From Isochrysis galbana (taxonomy: Eukaryota > Haptophyta > Isochrysidales > Isochrysidaceae), in assembly GCA_018136815.1 (NCBI GenBank), contig CM030941.1, positions 1,487,582-1,551,581 of the forward strand: a stretch of DNA of 64,000 nucleotides. The letters run 5' to 3'. Both the position numbers and the translations under genes were made by a program. Of the stretch, positions 41,574 through 52,589 are shown in pieces; position 1 is the stretch's first letter, and the number at the start of each line of letters is the position of its first letter. Below the pieces are notes generated by a model, which had not been told where the DNA came from, did not search any database, and worked only from the letters and a program-made list of their open reading frames with translations.

Positions 41574-43953
41574 ATGTCTCCGCACGCACCGGTCCGCGCC
41601 ACCAAGGTGGCCCCGAGGGCGTCACCCGCGCCAGCTCAGCCCCATCTATTGCATCTTTCGCTGGAGAGTTCTGCCCCCGACGAAGAGACTGCAGAACCTG
41701 TGGCACAGCTGGCCAAGCAGCTGAGCACTAAGTCCGAGGGCTCGAATCCTGATCCTAGCGTGGCCACCCAGGGGAAGCCTGGTCTGCTGCGCAAGTGGTA
41801 CGCGCGAACTGGTTTGCAGTATTCTTCAGCCACCCAGTTCGCTTTGCAGCTGCCGCTGGTGCTCGTCTGTATCCTCGTCATTGTCTCTCTCAACATTAGC
41901 GTGATCGTCAGTGGAGTGCAGACGCCAATCTTACTCTCTGCGATCTCCTGGTGGGCAAACGGCATCATCCTCATGATCCCACTCATTTTAGTGCTCACCC
42001 ACCTTGCCGCCGCGCAGTACGCAAGAGAGGTGTCGTTCTCCGTGACGAAGTCTGCTGACTGTGACCGTCAGATGACTACATGGGACGACAAGAACCTCAT
42101 ATTCGCTAAGGCAGAGGGGAGCCGGCTAGGCGTCACGGCGGTTTCCCTGTATGTGCTCGCGCCGCTCTTATGCGTGCTGATCTTTTGGAGCCTCGTGATC
42201 AACACTGGCTCCTTCTCATCACAGGCAGGGCTTCTGAGCTTTGTTGGGGGGGGAATCCTTCTCTTCTACATGCTGACCGTTTGCTCTGTCCAAGTCTTCG
42301 TGCGCGGCCTTCTACGGCGCGAGCGTGATAATACTGCCAATTACGTTACCTTTACTCTGGAGCCAAGATGCTTAGGCCTCATCGCAATGCAATTGCTTCT
42401 CACTAGCTATGGCTTCCTCATCCAGCTCACCATTCCCACCTCACCAGGTAGGGCGACGACCCGAGAGAGGCACCAGGGCGTGCATCCCTTCCAATTTGTA
42501 CTTGCCGTTGTTGCAGAGTGATGCAAGAAAGCCCTGCTTACTCCTCACCCGAAGCTACTTGCGTCACATTTCGTGTAGCGGAGTGCTCGTCCACTTTGAT
42601 TCCTGCCCTATTCTCTCCCTAACCTGCGCACATGCAGGTGGCAACATCCTCATTCCGGCTGGTACTTTCCTGTCCGGAGACTTTGTCTACCCAAAAGCTG
42701 ATGATTGCGCCATCTACGTCAATCAATCGTACATCGAACAGTATTGTGAGCGGGGCGAATCGATCGAACTGCCGTGGCAGGGCTTCGGTAGCGGGCTCGA
42801 CATCGTGTGTGACGATGGCGGCTGGGGCATCTTTGACTCGTTGTATACCGCGTGTCGCAAGCTTGTTGCCAGTACGGGCGTCCAGAGCGCTGTACTCAAC
42901 AATCTCTATGCGCAGTGCTTCTTTGCGATGCTCGTAATCGTTAAGGAGTTCCTCGCGTCCTCTGACCCTTCGATCAATTCGAATAATTTCATGCAAAAGG
43001 GATCCAAATACCTGCGGGCGGCCATCGTGTCAGCCATCGTGGTGGCTGTGTGCATCGCACCGCTTATGGCCGACTCCTTCTTCTTGTTGAGAAACAAAGG
43101 TTCGCGCGCGCACCTTCTTACCATCGGCGCTCGCATACTGGGTGCATGCTTCTTAATTTTAAGCCTGGTGCTTATCTTTGTTCATTTCCTCGTGCGGAAA
43201 TTTGCGATGGCCAACAATACCAAATTCTTCATATCATACAAGCAAGACGACCAAGCCGACGCTGCCGTCGGCATGCTCTACACCTATCTGCCGGGCAAGG
43301 GCCACTGGTTCGACAAGATGATGTCAGACCGCTCAGTGAAGGGCATGGTCGACGGTGTTGCAAATTGTGACGTTTTCATCGCTGTCATTTCAAAGAACTA
43401 CTTCGAGTCATGGTTTTGTTGCCTCGAGCTTCACACGGCTATGAAGCACAACAAGCCAATCCAATGCGTCTTCAATGGCCACAAGACAACGACGAGGGAA
43501 ACAATGAATTTAATGAGGAAACTCCCAGAGCTCAAACCACTTATGCAGATCGAAGTCTTGCCGATCCACGAGGAGATACAGATGATCAGGGCGTGCGTAG
43601 AAAGGATCACGGCCGTTTGTTCGAAGAAAAAGGTGATACCTGTCTTTGGCGAAGGCGATGATCGTAGACCAGTGCCGTCCCGCATTGGTAAATATGTCGA
43701 TGAGAACGAGTCGAACGAGAAACTAGAAGAGAAAAAGAAACAAGAAGTGGACGCTGAGGAGACAAAGATGGTCCATTCGAAAGAAGATGTACAGCGGATA
43801 CCGACCGGTGCGGCGACTGAACTTGAATCAGGCCCTGTACAAAAGGTTGTTCAAGATCTTGAATCACGGACACGATCGCTTGAGTCGAAAATCGAGCGCT
43901 TGTTCAGCCGCACAGGCGCCTATGAGTTCCAACACAACATCAACACTTATTAG
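41574..43953 (+). CDS. Polytopic membrane protein with cytosolic TIR domain and C-terminal coiled coil, two exons
   Basis: Exons 41574-42447 and 42638-43953 (intron CCAG|GTAGGG ... CATGCAG|GTGGCA, phase 1); 729 residues. About seven hydrophobic segments: LQLPLVLVCILVIVSLNISV, ISWWANGIILMIPLILVL, GVTAVSLYVLAPLLCVLIFW, FVGGGILLFYMLTVCSVQVF and LIAMQLLLTSYGFLI, then a Cys-containing loop of about 110 residues, AAIVSAIVVAVCIAPLMA and LGACFLILSLVLIFVHFLV. The TIR domain is about 484-640: TKFFISYKQDDQADAAVGML, VANCDVFIAVISKNYFESWFC and CLELHTAMKH. Glu555 in the W-x3-L-E motif aligns with the catalytic Glu of TIR NADases such as SARM1. The tail (about 670-725) is Glu/Lys-rich and heptad-like. I infer a membrane receptor or stress sensor; NAD+ cleavage is possible but unproven. 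Confidence 0.85.
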
Positions 43954-44049
43954 CTCAATTATACAAGTGCACAATACGTGCGCAATAGCCAAATGTCGAA
44001 TTCGATGAATCGCTTCATGCATTCATGTTTGTAGTACGTTTAAAAACGG

Positions 44050-44489
44050 GCTATAACATTCTCACCGCACACGTGACCGTGGACCCACCACTTTCCACTT
44101 TCACCCAACAAAGACTTTCTACACTGCCACTCCCCCGGCCCTTCTCCCCCCGCCATCAGGCGGCTTCCCCCGTGCACTACTAGGGGGGTTGGGGTGAAGG
44201 GCTTCGATATGGTCCGGTGCCCCCCCCCCCCCCCCCGATGATTTGTTCCCCCCGTCCTCCTACGCCTACCGGGCTGGCGGCGGCCTCAGTCTCGACTTAT
44301 CCTGTAAACAGGCGGGGGGCGTACCTATTTTTCGGTGGGCGGAGCTCTCGCTCCGCCAAACCCCTTCTCTGCGCTCTCTACCCCCTCTCCTGCGGGCTGC
44401 GGCACGCGCGATCGCGCGATGGCGCGCCTGCGAGAGGCCTGCAGCTGCGCCCTCTGGCGACCCCTGACGAGGGGCGCGACAAAACTTCG
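44050..44489 (-). mobile_element. Retroposon of the hairpin-headed family, 5'-truncated
   Basis: The left end is the inverted terminus (GTGCGGTGAGAATGTTATAG in minus sense). The body then matches 32409-32810 in the same order as far as the CTGCAGCTGC region. It is cut at the junction with a copia remnant near 44490. Confidence 0.6.
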
Positions 44490-45294
44490 CGAGTCGCGAG
44501 AGAATGGGGGATGGGGTCAGCCCAAGTAAGGGGTGGCCCAATGGGGCCATGGAGAGCACCATAGGTGGTCTCACATGGCCCCCCCACCACCACTCTCCAT
44601 CGAGTCGTACCTACGATCTGGCGAGGAGGGGAGGGGGTCTGGCTGCGACGGCTCAGCGAGCGAGCGCAAGCACAGAAGATCAGCCACGAGGCCGCGAGGC
44701 CGGTGAAGGGGGCAGACCCAAATGGGAGTGACCCAGTGGGGCCATGGAGAAGGCCATAGGCCTCTCCACATGGGCCCCCCACACCTTGCTCCATCGCTGC
44801 AGCCATGCGGCTGAGCGCGAGGAGGGGAGGGTTTCAGGGTTTCCGGCTGCAGTGGCAGTGGCTCGACGAGCACACGCAGACGCGGCGAGCGGGCGCGATC
44901 CACTGGGATGGGCCCAGTGATACCCATCCCATCCCGTGCAGCAGCTCCGTATCGCCCTGGCACCACCATGGTGACCAGGGCGGCCGAGATGAGGGAGAGC
45001 GACGCCATCGCTCGCGCTCTCTCTAGAACAGAACCGGATAAAAGTCCTCTTACAATTCTCTCACACACTCACACACACCACTATCAAACGCACATTCACG
45101 GTAACACGTAGATAACTAACGTAAACGGGATACGCGCAGAAGGGGGGGTGAGCAGGAGAGGAAAGAGAAAAGAAGAGAGGAGGCCCGTCGCCTCTCCTCA
45201 CGTGAGGGGAGAGAGAAGAGAGGGAAATCCCACAAGACTTAGGACTTAGAAAGTAAATACGGGAGAGGACGGAGGGGCAGGGCATCCGTAACAA
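44490..45294 (-). mobile_element. Ty1/copia-type 5' LTR and leader (fossil), inverted
   Basis: Reverse complement of the LTR and leader at 32174-33700: the outer LTR end TGTTACGGATGCCC is at 45294, the LTR end GGGCGATA is near 44955, then leader sequence with repeated CTGCAGCGATGG / GGCCCCATTGGG motifs. No pol remains. Confidence 0.65.
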
Positions 45295-45390
45295 TAGCGT
45301 CTTATGACATCTAGTTAGCTAGCGTTCCTAGGCACATACACCGGACGAGCCATGCGCCAACCGCGCACACCCCCATCGCGGGGGAGGGGC

Positions 45391-45460
45391 TCCGTTGCCG
45401 TCGAAGGGCTTCGGTCCCGCAGCACTAAGGTTATACTAACACAACAATAAAACTCTGACG
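45391..45460 (+). repeat. Copy of the 75 bp module at 41065-41140, just upstream of the carrier gene
   Basis: See 41065-41140. Here it ends 73 bp before the carrier start codon, so it lies in its promoter or 5' UTR. Confidence 0.65.
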
Positions 45461-45533
45461 CCCAGTCATTACAGCGGGCCCTCCTTCTTCTCGTCGGCTT
45501 GCGCTTCTGCGGGCCGCGCGGCTGCGTACGGCG

Positions 45534-46559
45534 ATGGCCGGCACGCCCCGCTCGGCCACCAGCACGTCGGGCGGTAGGGAAGCCCATGCAATAGGTTCTT
45601 TCCGCGTCGGCTTCGTTGCCGCCGCTGTGGGCCCCGCGCTTGCGTGCCTCGTGACCAATCCGGCCGACGTTGCTCGCACGAGGCTCGCTCTCGACGCTGC
45701 GCTGCAGCCCTCGTCCTCCAAGACGTACAGCGGCGCCATGGACTGCATCTGGCAGGCGTGGCAGGCGGAGGGTATTGTTGGCGTTCAGCGCGGCCTTGGC
45801 TTCGCCATGATCCGCGAGGCGAGCAAGAACAGCTTTCGAATTGGGCTGTATGATCCCATCATCGCTCAACTCACAGGGGGCAAGAGGCCTGCATCGTGGG
45901 GCGAGCGGCTGGCCGCTGGCGGTGCCAGCGGAGGTGTGGCCGCGATCGTGTGCAACCCATTGGACCGGCTCAAAACGTTGCTGCAGTTGGCAGGGAGGCC
46001 GACTGCCGGGGCAGCTGAGGCTACAAGTAGCCGTGGACTGGCGGGCACTTTTGCTAGGGACAATGGTGCACCAACCCATGTCACAGGTGCTGCACGTGCT
46101 CCTCCCACACCCAATCTCTGTGAAATAGTTCGAGGCATCATTCAGCGCGAGGGTATGCGCGGCCTATGGCGTGGTGCGAGTGTGAATGTTGCTCGATCTG
46201 TAATTGGCACAGCTGTGCAGCTCTCAACAAATTCCCGATTGCAAGAGGTGGCCGCGGCTGCCCACCTACCAAAAGGTGCAGCGTCCGATGCGTTATGTGC
46301 GCTCACGGCCTCTGTGCTGCTTGTTCTAACCATCTCACCGACCGATGTCGTCCGAGCTCGGATCTACTCGCAACCTTCAGCGCCGGATGGTACCGGACTC
46401 CTCTACAGAGGTCCCTGGCACTGCGCACAACGCGTCGTTGCAACTGAGGGGCCTGCTGGTTTGTTTAAGGGAGTGGTTGCTTCATGGCTGCGCGTAGGGC
46501 CTCACACAACGTTATCGCTCGTGCTCGTCTCCGCAATCAAACGAGCAGCTGACGGTTGA
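45534..46559 (+). CDS. Mitochondrial carrier family (SLC25) protein
   Basis: A single exon of 341 residues from ATG 45534. Three solute-carrier repeats are visible through their signatures: NPADVARTRLAL (about residue 41), NPLDRLKTLLQ (about 142) and SPTDVVRARIY (about 280). Matching second-helix motifs are GIVGVQRGLGFAMIREASKNSFRIGLYD, GMRGLWRGASVNVARSVIGTAVQL and GPAGLFKGVVASWLRVGPHTTLSLV. Six transmembrane helices in the inner mitochondrial membrane are expected from the family. The overall pattern is closest, by memory, to the oxaloacetate/SLC25A34-35 group, but the substrate is not determined. The second signature ends KTL rather than K/R-x-K/R. A 75 bp module shared with the TIR gene's upstream region lies in its 5' flank. 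Confidence 0.9.
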   Translation: MAGTPRSATSTSGGREAHAIGSFRVGFVAAAVGPALACLVTNPADVARTRLALDAALQPSSSKTYSGAMDCIWQAWQAEGIVGVQRGLGFAMIREASKNSFRIGLYDPIIAQLTGGKRPASWGERLAAGGASGGVAAIVCNPLDRLKTLLQLAGRPTAGAAEATSSRGLAGTFARDNGAPTHVTGAARAPPTPNLCEIVRGIIQREGMRGLWRGASVNVARSVIGTAVQLSTNSRLQEVAAAAHLPKGAASDALCALTASVLLVLTISPTDVVRARIYSQPSAPDGTGLLYRGPWHCAQRVVATEGPAGLFKGVVASWLRVGPHTTLSLVLVSAIKRAADG

Positions 46560-46930
46560 GGCTGCTCGATACCGATGCGTGTCCCAGCCATCAATGATTT
46601 GGTCGTCTCGTGACCATGATCAAGACTGAGGTTCCCTAAGCACATTCGAGAGGCGCGGGTGCAAATCTACGCCTATCCTACTGCAAGGAGTCCCTACAGC
46701 TACTCGCGACAGTATATGTTGGCATGGAACTCAGATCATGAGCGCAGCGGCGCTCATCGCCTCATAAGTTACAGGGTCATGGGACTTGCTGTCGGAGAAT
46801 CATGGAGGATACCCGCCACGTAGTTTTAGTTAGAATCTTCAGTGTAGTACTACGGAGACTCGTAAGCATTTCCTCGTTCGTCCCTTAGGAAGAGTTGCAA
46901 GGTCACTGTTATAATAGCATATGATAGGGG
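46560..46930. other. 3' flank of the carrier gene; no gene recognised
   Basis: Unremarkable sequence up to the TATA motif of the next candidate. Confidence 0.35.
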
Positions 46931-46938
46931 TATAAATA
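46931..46938 (+). promoter_or_regulatory. TATA box (TATAAATA)
   Basis: TATAAATA lies 43 bp before the ATG at 46974, a plausible distance for a short leader. It is one of few TATA boxes well placed relative to an ORF in this window. Confidence 0.4.
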
Positions 46939-46973
46939 CGTAAGGCGCACGTGTTGTCTTTGTGGAGAAGGAA

Positions 46974-47097
46974 ATGAAACTGAGAGGGTTGGCAGCTCTC
47001 GTTGGAGCTGTGTTTGTGCTTTCCCCACATGTGCTGATGGGCATGCCGATGCCGATGGTCGATGGCGCCCCGAGGAATACCCTGAAAATTGCTCAGC
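46974..47097 (+). CDS. Start of a small secreted-protein gene, cut by retroposons
   Basis: ATG 46974 opens MKLRGLAALVGAVFVLSPH then VLMGMPMPMVDGAPRNTLKIAQ. This is a textbook signal peptide with a basic start and hydrophobic core. From about 47098 the sequence is retroposon tail (CCAATGTTCTCGCCACGC), so the coding part is lost or continues by splicing beyond it. No family. It could be chance, but the TATA box supports a real promoter. Confidence 0.35.
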
Positions 47098-48138
47098 CAA
47101 TGTTCTCGCCACGCATGCGACTCTGGACCCACTACTCTCACGCAAGCGTTCTATACACCCCGTCAACTAAGTTTATACTTAGTTCGCCCATGGGGGGGCA
47201 CGAGCCCCCCTCTCTCTCCACTCCTCCCTTGCCATGGGGGAGGATCCACCCTCTCTCCTGGCACGCCTGATGGCTTGCCAGGAGCACACAGCCATGCTGA
47301 CCCATTCCTCTCCCCACAGGCCCGCCTGACTCGCCCGCCCTGGCCCGTCGTGGCCTGCCCATTCCTCTGACCAGCCCCTCCTCCCCCTGGGCCCCCCTGT
47401 TCAGTACCCCCAGCCAGCTCCAGTCGACCCGCAGGGGCTCGGAGCGCCAGCGAGGGAGAGGCAGGAGGGGCCAGGGCCATGCCCCAGCCTCACCTGCCCC
47501 CTGAGCTGTGCTCTCAGGCCCTGCAGGCCATCTGGGGACCTGAGCGAGGGGCCGCAGGCGCGCGCCATGGGCCCCGCCGCAGGGAAGAGAGGAGGAAAAG
47601 GGAAGAGGGAGGGGAGGGGGGAGCGGCAGCTCTCCCCTCCGGCGTTTACGTGTCTTCTCGCCCCGTTTGGGTAAGAGAAGACGGGGGCGCCAGAGCCAAG
47701 AGGGAAGGGCCGCGGCTTGCCGCGGCCACTCGCTCGGGCGAGGGAGATTAGCGCTCTGGGCCCCTAAACTCACGATTGCCCCCCCCCCCCTGCGTTGTTT
47801 TACCCGAAAGGGGTTTTCCCCCAGCGTGGCCTCGAGGAGAGGGTGTGCTGGGGTGCGTAGGGTCGGTGCTTGCACTGGGGGGAGGACAAATATCGAGGGG
47901 AGGGGGCAATGCCCCCCCCCCCCGGTACCACTCGGACACCTGGCTCGCCAGGCATGGCGGGAGTCCGGGGCTGAAAAGTTGTGTCCAATTAGCTAGTGGG
48001 GTTGGCTAGGATATAACATTTTAATTTTATTTTATTTATTCTATACACCCCGTCACTGCCCCGGCCCTTTCCCCCCGCCATTAAGCGACTCCCCCACCCC
48101 CACCCCCAGTGCGCACTACTAGGGGGATAGGGATAGGG
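47098..48138 (-). mobile_element. Outer retroposon 3' part, interrupted by 47166-48038
   Basis: 47098-47165 plus 48056-48138 match 44050-44190 (TTCTCRCCRCRC, then GACCCACYACT, then TTCTACAC, CCCGGCCCTT..CCCCCCGCCAT..AGGCG, and GCACTACTAGGGGG), that is, the shared 3' end in inverse. The rest is absent. Confidence 0.6.
47166..48038 (+). mobile_element. Hairpin-headed retroposon (873 bp) with 17 bp target duplication
   Basis: TTCTATACACCCCGTCA flanks it at 47149-47165 and 48039-48055. Head AACTAAG-TTTATA-CTTAGTT-like, then CCCATGGGGGGGC-ACGA-GCCCCCC, then a CCATGGGGGAGG hairpin. It is collinear with 26974-27842 inverted. Tail GGTTGGCTAGGATATAACATT then TTAATTTTATTTTATTTA. Confidence 0.88.
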
Positions 48139-48487
48139 ATAAATAAATACTAGTACTACTAAATTTTTGTACGGGTACCCAGCGGGAGCGAGGCGCGCTC
48201 CATGACCCTATCATTATAACGATAGTGAAGTGGATCTACGGTCGCATATGATTCGAATAAGTTAGAGCGCCGGCTTGGCCCTCTTCCCCGCAACCCCCCG
48301 ACCTTGATCGTGAAATCTTGATGATTGACATTCCTCGCCTTTTCTACCAATCGTCCTCCTGTAAGGGAAGAGAACATGGAACCGATTTTGCTAGTGTAGC
48401 GGACAACACAAACTACGCGCAGCCAAATCCAAGAGCGTGACTAAAGCTTTCTCTCCTTTCCTTTGTTCCTCAGAATGGCGAGTATAT
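48139..48487. other. Intergenic; no gene recognised
   Basis: A/T-rich start, then 3' flank of the ankyrin/zinc-finger gene. Confidence 0.35.
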
Positions 48488-50116
48488 TCAGCTCGCGACA
48501 GCCTCTGCTTCATACTTTTCAAGAGCTTGCGCCAGTTCCACGAACCCCTCGAATCTTGCCATCCGAGAAGGCGTGTTGCCATCCTGATCTCCTTGCAAGT
48601 GTCGTATGCCGAGACCACCTCCATGTGCTGCCAACAGCCACTCGCAAGTCGCGACATTGCCTTTGACAGCTGCTTTGTGGAGGGCCGAATGCCCATTCCG
48701 ATTCAGCAAGTGAAGATCAAGCCCACGATCACGTAGCCATTGGCACATCTTAAGCTCACCAGTATCAGACTGGGCCGCCCATTGGATTGCATTGCAGCCG
48801 TAAGCGTTCGTCGCATGCAAATCAGCTCCTGCCTCATCCACCAAATAGCGCGAAACATCGAGCTCACCTCGCCAAACAGCCCAATGCAATGGTGACGTGC
48901 CGTCATGTGTGGTCGCGTTGGGGTCTGCACCCTTGGACACCAGCCATCTGCACGCGGTAAGATGGCCGTTCCTCGCAGCCCAGTGAAGGGCGGTACGACC
49001 ATCCTTCTGACGACCCGTATCCCCCACATCAATACCCAACCTCAACAAGACTGCTAGTACATTGATATGTCCAGCCCCGGCAGCCCAGTGCAACGCCGTT
49101 GAGCCATACTTATCCGTTGTTCCACGCAAGTAGTCGGCAGCCCTAGCAACGCGGTTATCATCTCGTGTGATTAGATCTAGCATGCAATCTGCCTCAAGCC
49201 CACCAGACAATGTTCCGCTAGCACATGCACAATGTTGTGTTCCGGCGAGCCCCACGGCAACTGCTACCTCGTGAACGAGAGCATTCGAATCGCCATACCT
49301 CGCTAATACGAGCAAATGCGGAAGGCTTTTCTTCTCAACTCGAGCCATGGCACTCTGCACCTCCCACATGTGGCATAGCATGGCTGAGACGGATCCGTCT
49401 GGTGCCCGCGCAACAATAGCACCACGTGCCTCCCCTACTGCCGATATTGCTACATCGTAACCATGCTTATGCTTCACCTGGATGTGGTCGCGCAGCCCGC
49501 GCCCCTCTGCACAAAAATCTCCGCATTGCACACACTGCAGCCTTCCGGAAGCTCTCTGTTTCGCCAGCTGAAGTCGTGTGGTGACGAAAAGCATTCCGTC
49601 GGAGTCTCGCACATGTGTAGAGGCAATGGCTTGTCTAGCTTCCGTTGGAAGCTCGCTTAAAATAGCACGTGTCAGGTCGGCCGCGCACGAGTACGTCACT
49701 GCCCGCTTGAGACCGTATTCTGAGATGGTCTCGATCACTATCGGCGCCAGATGCCCGACTCTCGCTGGTGCATTTCCAGGTGGGGTGGCCTCACATGCAG
49801 CCCCCTTTTGAGCTCGCTGCCTTGCGTTAGTCTGCGCTGCGAGGCGTCGCCAGATGGTGCAGGGCGCGTGGCAGCTCAGGTCTGGTCCATGTGCACGAGT
49901 TCCTGCGGCCTTCAGCCGTTCCTTCGGATACCGCCAGAGCTCGAGGTGGTACTGGCACACGGCGGCCGCCGCGTGCTCGAGATACACCTGGATGCGCTCT
50001 GTTGCCTCTGCCCAGAGCACCGCCTCCGCCGTTCCACCTGGCGGCCGAGGGGCACTCGGCTTGCCAGCCGCACCTTGGCCATCTAGTGCCGCGCCGGGCT
50101 CGCCGCCGTGCCGCAT
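48488..50116 (-). CDS. C2H2 zinc-finger and ankyrin-repeat protein
   Basis: A single exon of 542 residues from ATG 50116; the longer frame to 50254 has no ATG. Residues 193-216 form one C2H2 finger (LQCVQCGDFCAEGRGLRDHIQVKH; the Cys pair is followed by His pair HIQVKH). Residues about 335-500 are ankyrin repeats: GSTALHWAAGAGHINVLAVL, GRTALHWAARNGHLTACRWL, GTSPLHWAVWRGELDVSRYL, GCNAIQWAAQSDTGELKMCQ and GHSALHKAAVKGNVATCEWL. The end is GNTPSRMARFEGFVELAQAL. A Glu/Gln helix-like N-terminal region (40-70) is unassigned. Finger plus ankyrins suggests a nucleic-acid- or protein-binding adaptor; target unknown. The frame is open and intact. Confidence 0.85.
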   Translation of the reverse strand: MRHGGEPGAALDGQGAAGKPSAPRPPGGTAEAVLWAEATERIQVYLEHAAAAVCQYHLELWRYPKERLKAAGTRAHGPDLSCHAPCTIWRRLAAQTNARQRAQKGAACEATPPGNAPARVGHLAPIVIETISEYGLKRAVTYSCAADLTRAILSELPTEARQAIASTHVRDSDGMLFVTTRLQLAKQRASGRLQCVQCGDFCAEGRGLRDHIQVKHKHGYDVAISAVGEARGAIVARAPDGSVSAMLCHMWEVQSAMARVEKKSLPHLLVLARYGDSNALVHEVAVAVGLAGTQHCACASGTLSGGLEADCMLDLITRDDNRVARAADYLRGTTDKYGSTALHWAAGAGHINVLAVLLRLGIDVGDTGRQKDGRTALHWAARNGHLTACRWLVSKGADPNATTHDGTSPLHWAVWRGELDVSRYLVDEAGADLHATNAYGCNAIQWAAQSDTGELKMCQWLRDRGLDLHLLNRNGHSALHKAAVKGNVATCEWLLAAHGGGLGIRHLQGDQDGNTPSRMARFEGFVELAQALEKYEAEAVAS

Positions 50117-50261
50117 CACGGAGAGGGACGACCACAGCGGGCCAGCAGGATGCACAGCGGCAGAGAGCCGACGAGCGCGGCGCGGCGCCGAGCGAGGGGC
50201 TCGTTGTGAAATGTACCTGTGTAAAGCAGAGAGAGCATCTTTGTGTGGACTCAAGTGAGTT

Positions 50262-52585
50262 CTTTAGTATATGTGTAGGTTCTACTCCCATAGTGGCAAC
50301 GTGGGGTGTTGTCGGGACACGTGTTCTCGCCGTTGCGCTAGCGCTATGTTCATGCCTATGATCTACACAATGTTGCTGACTATCGCTGGGCCCCATAAGG
50401 GTGGGGCCAAACATGGTACCCCCGCCGAGAGGGGATCAATCCCTTCTCGCGTGCGCCTCAGCGCACGCTCACCGAGCCTCTTCACCCAACACAAGGTTGG
50501 AAATTGGGCCAACAACGAATTCGTTGTTGAACAAAATTCGTTGTCACTGCCACCGACTACGCTCCGCGGAGCAACCATCGGGCCTCAATCACTGCACCGG
50601 ATCCAACAGTCTCTGTCATCACTGTCTCGCGAACTACTCGCAAATTTCCCTGGAACTCTGAGCCTCAATACCCCAAAACCATCTCTGCTGATTGACGGGG
50701 AGAACTGTCAACTTTCTCAGCAGTTCAATTATCACTTCACCGTGGAAGAATCAACGCACATGGCACAGTGGTACGTCATCGTCGCGCCTCCCGCGCGAAC
50801 AGCCGAAGGCATGTGGATCGAATCTCGACGCCGCCAGTATCTTTCAATGCAACTCCCAAACCTTCAAGACTGGACAAATTCGTTGCGCCATGCGTCTGCA
50901 TGGGTCTTCAATTTTTTTGATCCTCATTGCGGGCGCTCACCACCTGGTGCTAGCCTGGACAACGACACCCCGTCGCGAGTCACTACGACACCCTCGGGAC
51001 CGAACACCTCACTCCATACAAATTTCCAAGAACGAGCTAAAGTCGCTGATTTTGCCTTCATGATAAGTGAGGCCATCAATGAGGACTATGACTCGCGAAA
51101 ATATCGCTGTCGCCCCTTTGATGGCACGCCAGGCCGCCCCTTCGACTTGTTTTGCCGCGACTTCAGCAACGCCTTCTCAAGGGACTACATAGGCGATGCG
51201 GACTTGACAACTTGTATGTTAGGTCTTGATGTCGGTGGATATGTGGAGCAAGACCCTAATGCGGATCGTTCCATCTTTGGTGGCGTACCTAGGTTCGAAC
51301 TCTTCTCAGCAGATGGGACTCCAAAGCAAACCAAAGAGGCCAAACAACTATTGAGCGATCACACCAAGAGAAAAAGGGTTCTCGTCTCTCACCTCTTGGA
51401 GCACATAACCAACTCGGATCTCAGAGAAATGCTGACTTCACAAGCTCCACACGATGGTGCCAAAGCGTATAGAATTTTATACGATCAATGTCACCAAGAG
51501 GTGGATGATTTGACATTAATGGACCTAGATTCTCAATGGGATGCTGTCTCACTCCTCACGGTTGGAATCAACGAGCACTCAATATCCAACCTCATTGCCC
51601 ACCTTCACAGTCTCAATGCAAAACGGCCGTTCAACAAACAAAAAACAAATGATCAATTGGTAATCAAAGTTCTCTCGTGTATTACTTCAGACATCTCAGA
51701 ATCTCTCTCTCACACTTGCCAAGAAGAAATCGCCGCCCCGCCCTCTCGTCGCCGCTTTTGGACCAATAACGAGCGAGATATACTCAAACTCAAATCGGAT
51801 CTCCAACCATTGTGGCGGATCAAATTCAACACAGGGGCCATCGCTATACCTAGCAAGGAGGGCCGTCGTGCTGCTGGGGGAGGGGGTACGCCCTGATGCC
51901 TCTTACTCTAATGAGACCGCCTTGATGGCTAAAACTACTCAAGGAATGTCACAATCACCACAAAGGGCTGTACTAACCTCGTCGCAAGCTATGAAAGCGC
52001 CTAGATGCTATCGCTGTCAAGGTTCGGGGCACCAAGCCAGCACATGTCCGACCCCGCCTGATCAGTCTGTCACTATCCAAGACTGGATAATGGGCCTTCA
52101 GTCGCACGCCGGCACGCGCAGCAAGGGTAGAGGAAAAGGAAGATCGAGGGACAATAGGGGCGGCCGAGGTAAAGGGAACTCCGCCTATGTCGCTTCTGAT
52201 GTAGACAACCGAAGAGAGATTGGATGAATGCGCGCACTTCACGACGGCTCCGGAATGGAACGACATTATTGATGACACCGCGTTTTACCTTCACTCCGCG
52301 AGCCCGCTGGCTGGTATGATTTCGTTTGTTGCTCTCCTGCTGAGGTTCGAACTCCCATCCTTTGTTTTACGGAGGCGATTCTGTGAAGTCTGGGCTACAC
52401 TCACTTCCGGTTTTCGGGATATGCATTGGAAAACGCCCTATTGCTCTACCGAAGACGCAGCTCTGATAGTTAACTCGCCACAAAGGCTAGAATTCATTGT
52501 GGATTGCGGCGCCACGAAGCACTGCATTTCTAACGAATCGGAGCTCGACCATGTGACAGATGACAGCCCGGGCACCTTCGTCATC
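50262..52585 (+). mobile_element. Ty1/copia element 5' portion: leader, gag with zinc knuckle, start of protease (fossil)
   Basis: The leader resembles 7394-7560. A gag frame (about 50500-52220) includes YRILYDQCHQEVDDLTLMDL, LNAKRPFNKQKTNDQLVIKV and, further on, the CCHC knuckle CYRCQGSGHQASTC (about 52006-52047). FIVDCGATKHCISN (about 52495-52536) is the copia-type protease active site. The element is broken, with several breaks, and passes into a LINE fragment near 52590; integrase and RT are absent. Confidence 0.75.
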
Positions 52586-52589
52586 ATAG

